DNA of 64,000 bases from Paludibacteraceae bacterium (GTDB lineage: Bacteria > Bacteroidota > Bacteroidia > Bacteroidales > Paludibacteraceae). Positions 1 through 9,400 of the stretch are shown here, piece by piece. The translations under genes and the position numbers were made by a program. The stretch lies in NCBI GenBank assembly GCA_905234685.1, contig CAJOIR010000002.1, positions 1-64,000 of the forward strand, written 5' to 3'. The notes under the pieces were generated by a model. It did no database searches, was not told the DNA's origin, and saw only the letters and a program-made list of their open reading frames with translations. Every line of letters starts with the position of its first letter. Position 1 is the stretch's first letter.

Positions 1-743
1 ATAATAAGCAGCTCTGCAGGTACACTGTTGGCCGTAAGTGCCGAATAGAAGTCGAGCGAGTTGCTCACAGGCACTACCTTGTCATCCTGACATGCAACAA
101 TGAAGCAAGGCGGAGTGTCCTTTGTGATATTGTTCTTTAGAGTCCATTTGGCATCTTGCATTTCTGTAGGGTTGTCACCAAGCAGCAAATGACGCGTCTT
201 ATCATGCGTGTCGCTGCCCATGGAAAGCACAGGATATACCAGCACCGAGAAGTCTGGTCGAGTCTGGCGGTCAACATACATTGTGGTGAGCGAACCTGCC
301 AGATGTCCTCCTGCAGAAAATCCCATCACACCAATCTTGTCAGGTATGATATTCCAGACAAATGCACTGTCGCGCAATATACGCATGGCGGCAAGAGCAT
401 CACTAAGGGGCACATTCTCGTGCCCATTTGGCATTCGGTATTTGAGCACAGCAACAGCTATCCGATGCTGTATAGCCCACTCAGCCACGAACTTGCCCTC
501 GTTGCCCACCGACACATAGAGGTATGCTCCACCAGGACAAACCAGAATCATAGGCACAGGCTTGTCAGTCTTGGGCAGATATACGTCAATACGCGGTTCG
601 GTGATACAGTATATCTGTCCGTAAGAGCCTACATTTTCCGACTCTGTGATGCCGTTACCACCTTTCTCGGGCAAATATATAACTTTCTGTGCCTGAAGAC
701 ATGACGCAGCAAGCAATAGTATTCCGATCAAACACTTTTTCAT
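1..743 (-). CDS. Secreted alpha/beta-hydrolase (acetyl-esterase-like), 3' end outside window
   Basis: Open frame read on the minus strand from ATG 741-743 to the window edge; 247 residues are visible and no stop is reached. Residues 1-19 form a signal peptide ending ...LQAQ. An oxyanion-type CPGGAY motif lies at about 69-74, the nucleophile elbow GFSAGGHLA at about 141-149 (Ser143), and a D-D-K-V-V-P acid-loop motif at about 220-225. This is the layout of the BD-FAE/acetyl-xylan-esterase-like alpha/beta hydrolases. The catalytic His should lie beyond the window. The start sits one base after the stop of the Amidase_3 gene, so the two are almost certainly co-translated as the third gene of the phosphodiester glycosidase - amidase operon. 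By family it should remove acetyl or other acyl groups from a glycan; that the glycan is peptidoglycan is inference from its neighbours. Confidence 0.88.
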   Translation of the reverse strand, partial: MKKCLIGILLLAASCLQAQKVIYLPEKGGNGITESENVGSYGQIYCITEPRIDVYLPKTDKPVPMILVCPGGAYLYVSVGNEGKFVAEWAIQHRIAVAVLKYRMPNGHENVPLSDALAAMRILRDSAFVWNIIPDKIGVMGFSAGGHLAGSLTTMYVDRQTRPDFSVLVYPVLSMGSDTHDKTRHLLLGDNPTEMQDAKWTLKNNITKDTPPCFIVACQDDKVVPVSNSLDFYSALTANSVPAELLI

Positions 744-744
744 G

Positions 745-3700
745 TTAGTGAGTAATAATTACAGGTTTAACCGTGTTATCCTTGTCTGTCGTTATGCGGA
801 GCAGATACATACCGCTGTATACATTGTCAACATTCAACAAACTACCTTCTGCACTCTTTATCTGCTTACCGTCAAGGCCATACAGTGTCAACACAGTCTT
901 GCCCTGAGTGCCCAAAACGTGTATCAAGGTGTTGGAAGGATTGGGAGATATAACAATACTTTCAGTCTTTACATCATCCACCGCCGTAGGCTCTTTACGG
1001 GCAAAACACAGGTTGTCAACATAAATACTACCTTGCTCTGAAAGTACACTCTCTTTGCGAGACAAACGGAATCCCATAAATTGAAAATCCACACCTTCTG
1101 GTAATGAAGACAAGTCGGAACGCACATATCGCCAACCGGCATAGTCAAGCATAGTCATCTTGGTATAATGTATATCTCCCTCAGCACTCCATTGGGCATC
1201 CAACTCATTACCAGAGAAGTCGGAGAACACATAACAAGCAAATTCTGAGACACTGTTACCCACTACGTCCGCCGCCTTTGAATATCTATACAGAGCAAAA
1301 CCATCTGCATCACTGAAATTATACATTAATCCGTTAGAATAACTATCTGCATATTTCTTAGAAGAATTACGCATAGCAGAAGCACTCTTTATACCTCTGC
1401 TCTCAATAGTATCGGCATTGAACATCTGTGTCTCGCATTTGTCTATTACTGGCAACACTGACTCTTCTAAAAGCTGAGTATGGAAAGGTATTTCAACTAC
1501 ACGGTTAAGAAATACACCTGAAGCATCTGCCATATCACTACCTATCACAAGTTTGTAGTCCTTATCAGGCTCAAGTGCATCTACTGCCTCAAACGACACA
1601 TTGCCATAGTTTGTTAATGTATTGAATCTGTATGAGCGTGTATTAATATTTAGTGACTTACCCTCGGCATCCTTCAAAGTCATGGCATTACGTGCAGAAG
1701 AAGAGTTCAATTTTTCATCACAAATAAGTATGAATGAAGGATTAAGAGGCACATTGGTAGCATTTGTCTGTGGATAACAAAGAACAATATCCAGGTCTGA
1801 GCGGTTCTTTGTACGGAATTTCATAACAAAGTCCTCAGCTAAAGTGTTTGGATATCTTGAATCGGGATGACATGCACTCTTAGCCAAAGTAACAGTGTAT
1901 TCAGTTGACTTCTCAAACCTTCGTGCAGGAGTGAACACTAATGTACGGAATGAATTCTCAAATGTAACTTCTCCTTCTACTGCCGGTGAAATTGAGAAGG
2001 CAGCACGTGTAGGATCTTCAAGCATATCCCAATTGAAATTGAGTACTATCTTTTCAGAGACCTTTACGCTGTCAGTAATAGCCACATTCGGACTATAACT
2101 TATTACCTCTGGGCGTGTTTCACGTTTCTTGTCAACAAGCAAATCTTGATATGCTATGTCACCTGCTTTAACTTCAATCTCTTTCTCCATTGGATAGTAG
2201 TGATCAGGTTCTGTACGAAGTGTATATTTGCCTGGTTTCAAGTCCCAGAAGAAAAATACGCCGTTATACAAGGTGTCTGTAGTATAGGTTTTTATTACAG
2301 TCCCATTCTGTAGCAGTTCCACCTTTGCGCGGTCAATAGGAAGTAGTTCGTCACGACTGCCTTTGATAGCCGTGATTGCAGGGAACTCCATCTTGTTATA
2401 CCAATCTCTCACCTGACCACCGATAGCTCCGTATGGAAGTGTATAATCAAGGAAATACTCACAGAAGGCAGCCATGAAATAGAATGCCTCACGCCACTTG
2501 TAGTCCATATTCATCAGGCGGTAGGTCTCCGGTATATAGTCATGCATACAGCCTTCAGAGATAACGCCTGGCACAGCAAGCTTGCGGAGAACACCGTAGC
2601 CGTCACCCCAGCCGCCCATTATCTCATATCCGAAGGTTTTGTCACCCACCACCCATCCGTTGACACGACTTGCAGGCGACCATGTTGTCACTTTATTACT
2701 TGTAAGCCACTTGGCAATAATTGTAGATATTGCACGACTCTCTGCCTGACGTGGAGCAGGGTTGCGATAGGTTCTTGTATCACGCTCATCCTGACCCGAA
2801 TAGAGTTCCAAAACATAATTGCTTGGTCCACCCGCATTAGAGTGGATGGAAAGCATAAAGTCTGCACCATAGGCATTTGCTTCAGCAACAATGGCAGACA
2901 ACGCGCGATCATCTTCCGTGCGGTTCTGAGTACGGCTCATCTTAGTCTGGAACCCCTCACGCTGCAGCCACTCGTTAAGTTTAAGTCCCTTGTCAAGATT
3001 GGAGTTGCTCTCCCAGAAACTGTTGGGGTCGTTTCGCGGAAAAGGATAGATATACATAGGACGGTCGTCAGAGTCGTGTCCTCCGTGACCAGGGTTAATA
3101 TATATTTTCACCTGACTCGGACTTGTGTATGGAGCCTTGGGAGCACGTAGAGGGCAAATGGCATGTGTCACCTTCCTGACTTTCAATTGCGCGTTAGCTT
3201 CATGCATGTCGGTTTTCATCAGACGTACTTCACCATTGAGAGTGCTGTAGGCAATCATGCCTGTCTGGGCTGAAACAGCAGGATACATGCCAAATTCTTT
3301 CGGGTCGGTAAGTTGCTGGTCAATACTACCATCAAGAGAACGGATAGCGATACAAGAAGAAGTGAAGAAGTCGCCATCGTGGGTGTCGAACATGCCCACT
3401 ACCTTGTCATTGCCACACCATACAGGTGCATCCAGACCTCCTAGGTTGACTATTTCCTTGCCTTGCAGGTCACATACTCCTGTGCCATGAAGAGTGTTGA
3501 AGAGTATCTTCGTTCTGTCAGGCGATAATGAGATCCATACATAGTTGACATCTGTTCCGTGAGGAGCCAGAATTTTACGTTCTCCATTATGGTAAAGTAC
3601 AATTTGGAGGTCCTCATTAGCAACATAAATGCTACCCTGCTCAACACTCTCGGGCACCTCGTCAGCCTCGTTTTCTACATATAGTAACTCTGTAGCATCC

Positions 3701-3819
3701 TGACTGAACTTAGGATTCCAGCCGTCAGCGACCTTCTGATTGCTCAACACTCTTATCGGCTGAGCCGTTGCAAGCAACATCACCATGCTTGCACACACCA
3801 AAGTAAATGTTCTTTTCAT
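745..3819 (-). CDS. T9SS-exported N-acetylmuramoyl-L-alanine amidase (Amidase_3) with beta-propeller and Ig-like domains
   Basis: 1024 aa. A signal peptide (about 1-19) is followed by a TolB-like propeller segment (about 30-230). The Amidase_3 domain (about 237-455) has zinc ligands visible as His245 in PGHGGH, Glu270 and His326 in SIHSNAG, with the catalytic Glu422 in GVISEG. Then come a carboxypeptidase-regulatory-like domain (about 465-575), two Big_5-type Ig-like domains (about 577-785), a jelly-roll-like region and a type A T9SS sorting domain (about 955-1024, starting at SPNPS). The family cleaves the MurNAc-L-Ala bond, stripping stem peptides from glycan strands. In Bacteroides such proteins are sometimes mislabelled xanthan lyase. 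It lies 6 bases after the phosphodiester glycosidase gene and 1 base before the esterase. All key residues are present, so it is probably an active, surface-located enzyme. Confidence 0.9.
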   Translation of the reverse strand: MKRTFTLVCASMVMLLATAQPIRVLSNQKVADGWNPKFSQDATELLYVENEADEVPESVEQGSIYVANEDLQIVLYHNGERKILAPHGTDVNYVWISLSPDRTKILFNTLHGTGVCDLQGKEIVNLGGLDAPVWCGNDKVVGMFDTHDGDFFTSSCIAIRSLDGSIDQQLTDPKEFGMYPAVSAQTGMIAYSTLNGEVRLMKTDMHEANAQLKVRKVTHAICPLRAPKAPYTSPSQVKIYINPGHGGHDSDDRPMYIYPFPRNDPNSFWESNSNLDKGLKLNEWLQREGFQTKMSRTQNRTEDDRALSAIVAEANAYGADFMLSIHSNAGGPSNYVLELYSGQDERDTRTYRNPAPRQAESRAISTIIAKWLTSNKVTTWSPASRVNGWVVGDKTFGYEIMGGWGDGYGVLRKLAVPGVISEGCMHDYIPETYRLMNMDYKWREAFYFMAAFCEYFLDYTLPYGAIGGQVRDWYNKMEFPAITAIKGSRDELLPIDRAKVELLQNGTVIKTYTTDTLYNGVFFFWDLKPGKYTLRTEPDHYYPMEKEIEVKAGDIAYQDLLVDKKRETRPEVISYSPNVAITDSVKVSEKIVLNFNWDMLEDPTRAAFSISPAVEGEVTFENSFRTLVFTPARRFEKSTEYTVTLAKSACHPDSRYPNTLAEDFVMKFRTKNRSDLDIVLCYPQTNATNVPLNPSFILICDEKLNSSSARNAMTLKDAEGKSLNINTRSYRFNTLTNYGNVSFEAVDALEPDKDYKLVIGSDMADASGVFLNRVVEIPFHTQLLEESVLPVIDKCETQMFNADTIESRGIKSASAMRNSSKKYADSYSNGLMYNFSDADGFALYRYSKAADVVGNSVSEFACYVFSDFSGNELDAQWSAEGDIHYTKMTMLDYAGWRYVRSDLSSLPEGVDFQFMGFRLSRKESVLSEQGSIYVDNLCFARKEPTAVDDVKTESIVISPNPSNTLIHVLGTQGKTVLTLYGLDGKQIKSAEGSLLNVDNVYSGMYLLRITTDKDNTVKPVIITH

Positions 3820-3825
3820 GGCATA

Positions 3826-6234
3826 TCAGTATTTTAGTATTTTAATATTAATTCCTTCTGTCTGAAGGAGATATACTCCCGCGGGCAAATTTCCTATCAT
3901 AAGATTATTATCTTCTGCTGTAGTTCTAATGCTCATTACTTGTCTGCCTTCGGCATCTGTCAACATTATCATCGCACCTGCTGTTACTCCCTTAACAACA
4001 AGTAATCCCTCTGTTGGGTTGGGATACACTTGTACTCCGCTTTCCCTGATTCCTTCCAGCGATGTTACTTCCAAACCGTCATAAACAAGAGTCATATCAC
4101 TAATCATTATATCATATCCGCCATTGTTGTTGCTTGTACCTATAGAAAAACGGATGTTGTTTAGGTCTATCGGGAATATGGTCAAGTCGTTTGTATCAAA
4201 CACTTCGTTCATTGCTATACCGACCACCGAATCTGTTCCGGCATTTATTTGAGGCAATGTCTTTTTGGAAATATCAGTTACTCTTGCACCATATTTGTGA
4301 AAACCGACAATAAGTCCGTCCAATGATGCTGTTGTCTTAAGTCTGAACTTAAGGCTATCAGGCAGCCCATATAATCTCTCATTGCATGCCAATTGTACAA
4401 ACGGACTGCGAGCAATGGAATAGTCAAAATGAATTTTTAAGGAATTGTTGGAAGTTTCAAGTGTCGGATTAAAGCCCGAAGAGGCTGTGAGTTTCCATTT
4501 TTCATGATTAGCAATACCTTCTATGGCAAACTGGCTTTGCGGAGCGTTTTCTACACGAACAAAGAGTGTGTCTGTAAAAGATCCTACACTGCCTGTCACT
4601 AATGCCTCACCGTTACCCGCACCCTTCACTATGCCTGCCGCATCAACCGTACAAACCTGCTCATCTGTAGAAAGCCAGTCAATGGCACTGTTTTCCAAAG
4701 AAAGCGTTTTATCATCCACTGTTGTTTGCACCTTAATCACAAACTCATGCCTGTTGTCAAGTAAGAGAGAGTCTGCAATGAAGTGCGGTTGTGCCCCTGC
4801 AGCAATACGTATCTGTATAGTACAAATCACATCGCCAGCCCTTGCTGTGAGTAATCCTCCGGTGGTTGTGGTGGCAAGAAAAGCACCGTCATCTGTTATT
4901 ATACCGGTACTATCGTCGCACTCAAGCTTATAGTCTTTATAGTCAGCAGAAAGCATAACTCCGTATTTGTTATATGCAAGAATCTGAGGTACAAAAATAC
5001 CATATTGAGGAAGCAAAACTTCCTGCTGCAAAGGCCTCAGCATTGTCACCTGTCTGTCATCTTCAGGCAGATTAGCCACTGCAAACATACCGTTTGTCAC
5101 TGTGCGTTCACTGCCATCAGAGCCGTTATTTAGTTGTCCCATTTCTCTTACATACATGCAACTGCTACCACCTCCGTCCCAGTTGACAGCACGCCACGCT
5201 CCAAAATACCTCATAATTTCACCAAGTACCTTCGTAGTACAACCTACCGACAATCCTCTGCCGTCTACCACACACATCACAGCGGTATCACCTGTCATAC
5301 TGCTACCGTAACCTGTACGGGGATGCAGTTCATTCCAGAAGTTGCTCTGTTCAGCCACACCATTGTCAAGTATCAGAGCGTAAGTATCACCACCTATAGC
5401 TTGACTAAGATTGGCAGGCACATCATCCAGTTTCAGTGAGAAACGTACTGTCAGAGTATCACCCGTATTGATTTTGTCTAATGCAGTCTGCATGACTCCA
5501 TGACCTGACAGAACAGCCTGTCCTGCAGGAATCTGCATCGAACCGTTATTCTGTTCCTTCTTCCTCACAACCACACGCTGCCTGCCGTGAGTCTTCCATT
5601 TCTCACCGGCACATAGTTCCACCAGAAGTTCTGTTCCATACTGGTTAGTGCCTGTGGTCGCACCTTGGAGCTTGTTATAAAGCACCAACTCATCAGTGTT
5701 GCGGGTATCGTTGACATGTTTAATTGTCAGTGTATCCTGCTGCGCCGTGTAGAGTTTGCCAGAGTATTTCCAGTTGGTAGCCACTATAGACTTACCTTCG
5801 GCAGTCACACCTCCCACACGACGACCGGTGGAACCTATATAAGCATACTCATTATTCTCGATAGTGAGTCCTACAGGGCGTTGTGAAGCAAAGAAATCGC
5901 CGTTCACACCTGAGAACACAATATGAGTAGGCGTTGTCGTACGCTCTGCCATAGCAGAAGGACGTTCCAGACCTGTCAATTGTCCTTTACCGAGAATCTC
6001 TTCCAAAGCCACGTATTCGTTGCGTGTATCAACTTGAAGTATATACACATCAAGCCTGCCGCCGCCATCACTAATACGTGTCATGCAAGTCTGAACATAC
6101 TGAGTACCCGGTCCCACAGGATAGTCGGCGACAGTATCAATATGATAGGGCACTCCGTTAAGAGTTATGTCTTGGGCATTCACATAAGTTGCAACAAACA
6201 ATGCTGCAACATACAGGATAATTCTGTGTTTCAT
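3826..6234 (-). CDS. T9SS-exported phosphodiester glycosidase (NAGPA/DUF2233 family), paralog 1
   Basis: 802 aa. Signal peptide 1-20. The NAGPA-type domain spans about 60-390 with its signature blocks in order: VNGDFF (110-115), HPRTGYG (304-310), VDGR (323-326) and NWDGGGSS (351-358). A Big_2-like domain follows (about 515-565), then a carbohydrate-binding-like region and a type A T9SS signal (about 735-802, starting at YPNPTEG). The family hydrolyses sugar-1-phosphodiesters; the animal enzyme uncovers mannose-6-phosphate tags, while bacterial substrates are mostly unknown. It is first gene of the operon with the amidase and esterase, and has its own promoter about 20 bases upstream. A second copy of the same architecture lies at 39115-41472. 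Confidence 0.88.
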   Translation of the reverse strand: MKHRIILYVAALFVATYVNAQDITLNGVPYHIDTVADYPVGPGTQYVQTCMTRISDGGGRLDVYILQVDTRNEYVALEEILGKGQLTGLERPSAMAERTTTPTHIVFSGVNGDFFASQRPVGLTIENNEYAYIGSTGRRVGGVTAEGKSIVATNWKYSGKLYTAQQDTLTIKHVNDTRNTDELVLYNKLQGATTGTNQYGTELLVELCAGEKWKTHGRQRVVVRKKEQNNGSMQIPAGQAVLSGHGVMQTALDKINTGDTLTVRFSLKLDDVPANLSQAIGGDTYALILDNGVAEQSNFWNELHPRTGYGSSMTGDTAVMCVVDGRGLSVGCTTKVLGEIMRYFGAWRAVNWDGGGSSCMYVREMGQLNNGSDGSERTVTNGMFAVANLPEDDRQVTMLRPLQQEVLLPQYGIFVPQILAYNKYGVMLSADYKDYKLECDDSTGIITDDGAFLATTTTGGLLTARAGDVICTIQIRIAAGAQPHFIADSLLLDNRHEFVIKVQTTVDDKTLSLENSAIDWLSTDEQVCTVDAAGIVKGAGNGEALVTGSVGSFTDTLFVRVENAPQSQFAIEGIANHEKWKLTASSGFNPTLETSNNSLKIHFDYSIARSPFVQLACNERLYGLPDSLKFRLKTTASLDGLIVGFHKYGARVTDISKKTLPQINAGTDSVVGIAMNEVFDTNDLTIFPIDLNNIRFSIGTSNNNGGYDIMISDMTLVYDGLEVTSLEGIRESGVQVYPNPTEGLLVVKGVTAGAMIMLTDAEGRQVMSIRTTAEDNNLMIGNLPAGVYLLQTEGINIKILKY

Positions 6235-6254
6235 GGTTTATACAATTACGCAGG

Positions 6255-6287
6255 CAAAGTTAGACAAAACCATTTATTCTTGCAATA
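6255..6287 (-). promoter_or_regulatory. Promoter of the phosphodiester glycosidase - amidase - esterase operon
   Basis: On the minus strand, -33 element TATTG (6283-6287), 20 bases, then -7 element TAACTTTG (6255-6262). This matches the Bacteroidota sigma-ABfr consensus. Transcription would start near 6248, giving a leader of about 14 bases. Confidence 0.75.
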
Positions 6288-6351
6288 GCAGAGGTAGAAA
6301 AACTCAACCTGCAAGTCAAAAACCTACATGTTATGCAAATGACGGGTAACA

Positions 6352-6411
6352 GAGGCAGGATGGTGTTTGCCATCCTGCCTCAGAACTACGGATTAGTATC
6401 TTGCCTAATCC
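6352..6411 (-). terminator. Tandem hairpins downstream of the 1613-aa protein gene
   Basis: Two perfect inverted repeats lie 3' of the stop at 6434. The first has 7-bp arms at 6390-6396 and 6405-6411. The second has 12-bp arms at 6352-6363 and 6370-6381 with a 6-base loop. Neither has a clear U-tract on the minus strand, so they may stabilise the 3' end rather than act as classic intrinsic terminators. Confidence 0.6.
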
Positions 6412-6433
6412 TGTTTGTATAATGCTGAGTGAA

Positions 6434-9400
6434 TTACTTCACTTCTGCACCCATTACATTGTACTTAACGCCGTTGCGATAGATGTAGATAACACCGTTC
6501 TCAAGAACCTTCTGTGCTTTCTCGAAGCTCTCGGTCATTATGTCTTCTACACCGGTGCCCATCTTGCCTGTGAAGGTGTAAACACCATAACCTGCAGCTG
6601 GCTGATAGATATACATCTTAGCCTGATTTCCATTGACTTCAACATAAGGAGTAGCTTGGAAGCTGCTGCCCTTGCCGTCGCCAAGACCTGCCTTCGGGAA
6701 GTACCACAGAGGCTCCATCTCTGCAAACGACTGACTTGCGTCTTTGAATTTGAAGAGAGCATAAGCGTTGTTAGGAGTACCTGTGTAGCAGGTTGCTGCC
6801 ATCAGCAAGAAGTAATCTTCACCTACCTGGAACGGAGCCATACCGTTGTTGTTTACTTGCATTGAGCAAGTGTCACCCTCGTTGTTGCCAATCTTAAGAA
6901 TACCTGCATGGTTGTTCTTGAAATCATCAACAACATCACCGTCACGACTAATCATTGTCGGATAAGTGCTCTGACCATCAATCCAGAAATACTCGTCGTC
7001 AAGAGGCAGAACGGTAGGACTGATACCTGCACTTGCAGCAGGTTTGCCTTCATTGTCTACAAGATAAGTCTTGAAGTCTTCTGTCTCTGTAGGAGTGATT
7101 TCAATAATTTCAGCAACCTCAGCCTTGCCGTTGTTGATTTCCCAACGGAATGCGTTAAGAGGAGCGGAAGCTGACATAGCCATAACAACTGCGTGTGACT
7201 TGACATCTCCCCAAGCACCGAATGCATCGAAACGGTAGAGTACAGAATCAAAGTCGGCATTTGCCCACAATTCTTCGTTGATAAGTTCTGTAGCAGCACC
7301 GGTTGCAGGATCTACCACATATACCATACTGCTGTTGTCTTGTCCTGCTCTTGATGACTTCATTGACAGACCGCATACCAACATATTGCCTTCGGTGTCT
7401 CTGGTAATATGATTGAACGGAACTGTCACTGCAGATACCCAAATCGGAGCACCCGTCTCTGCATCAATTGCACTTCTCTTGAACAAGTTCTCTCCAGTGA
7501 TGTTGATGCGGTCAGGTGACATAGCACCAGTCTTGCCGTCAACAACTACCAAGTAACCGTTACCGTCTGATGTACGGTTCAGGAAGTACATCTTGCCGTC
7601 AATCTCAACCATCGAACGGAGGGTACCACCGTCAACACCAGGAACATTGTCTGCATAGTTGTCGAGTTTCTGTGAAATCAACCAGTCATTCTCAAGAGTA
7701 TATCCGGCGAAATCACCCTCTGCGCCACGGACAGGATAGTTGTAAGTATCCTTACCTGCAGAACCTGAGAGTTCGAAGCCAGCGATATCACCTACAAACT
7801 GGAATGCATTGAAATAGCCTGCAATAGCTGTCAGGTTAACCTTTGAGCCAATTGGGAATGCAGTATCGTCAAGTGACATCTTGTAGCAAGGCACTGTATC
7901 AGCACCATCGGTTACACTCGGATTCTTGAAGTTGTCGTAAGCAACAATACGCAAGCCTTTCAGACTTACCAACTTACCGAAGTGTTTCAGAGGCTCTGCT
8001 GTAAGGGCGGCAAGTGTTGCGAACGATTGTGGAGCAGGCATTGTGCCGGCTTCAGCGCGGATTTCCTCAACATTCATCAATTCAGGAGCACCACCGTAAA
8101 CAGTGCGTACACCCTTAACAACTACCATGTCACCTACTTTGAAGGTCGGGTTAGCTTTGCAGAACAGCAACATACCTGCAGAAGCATCCTGGATATAAGC
8201 GTTCTTGTTGTTGATGTATGTAACAACGCCCTTGGCCTTTGTCTCGGTGTTCTCTGCCATCTCAGTTATCTCAGCGAGTGTCGGGATGTACTCAATCCAC
8301 TTAGCGTAGAGTTTGTTGCCGGGGATAACCGTCTCAGGGTCAACATAGGTAATCTTCTCACCAGAGAAGTCCTCTGCAGCATACCATCCGTCGAAAGTGA
8401 AACCTTCCTTGTAAGGAGCGTTTAGAGTAACGCCTGTAACAATTTCTGTGGGGTTATCAAATCCGATTTTATTAGCTCCCAAGAATGCCTCTTCAGTACC
8501 AGCTGTAGTATAGTCATTGGTATGACGATAGTCAGTTATTGCAGGTGAGCAGAGGAAGAAACCTGACAGGTCGGCACGCAATGCGCCTTCATCTGCAACA
8601 GGATTACCAGCCTTTACACGCAGAGTGTCAATGTAGTTCATCAGTAGCAACCACTTCTCATTATGCAGCAAGTTGACTAAATTGTCAGATGTATTATAGG
8701 TAACATTCTGAATAAATCCACTAACATCAGCAGCCTTACCTTGTGCATCAGAAGGTAATAGCCATTCACCACCGACATAGTAGTAAATTACGCCATTCTC
8801 CTCTTTTGCCCATGCTTTAGATGCACTATAAGCAGCGTTATAATCATTCTGGAGCAATAGAGCCATGTGTGGCTTACTTGTCCATCCATAGTCGTTGGTA
8901 ACACCACCGTTGAGTTCATAAGAGAGAACCAATGCCTTAGCAAAATTAGCAGAAAGCGAGATGCTCTCCTTACCTGTAAGAGAAATAGTGAGATTGGTAG
9001 AATAGAGTTCTTCACCCTTGAACCATCCAAGGAAGGATACACCTTCAGCAGGAACAGCAACAAGAGCGACAGGAGTGCCATACAGTACAGAGTTCTCACC
9101 CATTACGATACCTTCGGGAAGAGTAATAGATCCAAGGGTTGCATCGTTAACGGCAAGAGTAATGGTTACATTCTCTTTTGCCTCAAACACAGCGGTAAGA
9201 GCGATATTCTCGTTAACGGCAAAGGTGTAGGTAGCATCGGTTGAAACGGTTTCTTCACCTTTCTTCCAAGCAACGAACTCATAACCGGGGTTGGGAGTAG
9301 CCACCACAGTAGCGTTTGCGCCTACAGCGATGTCACCACCACCGGTAACAGTACCTTGTGTCTCATCACAAGAAACGGTAACTTCGAAAGCAGTGGAAAC

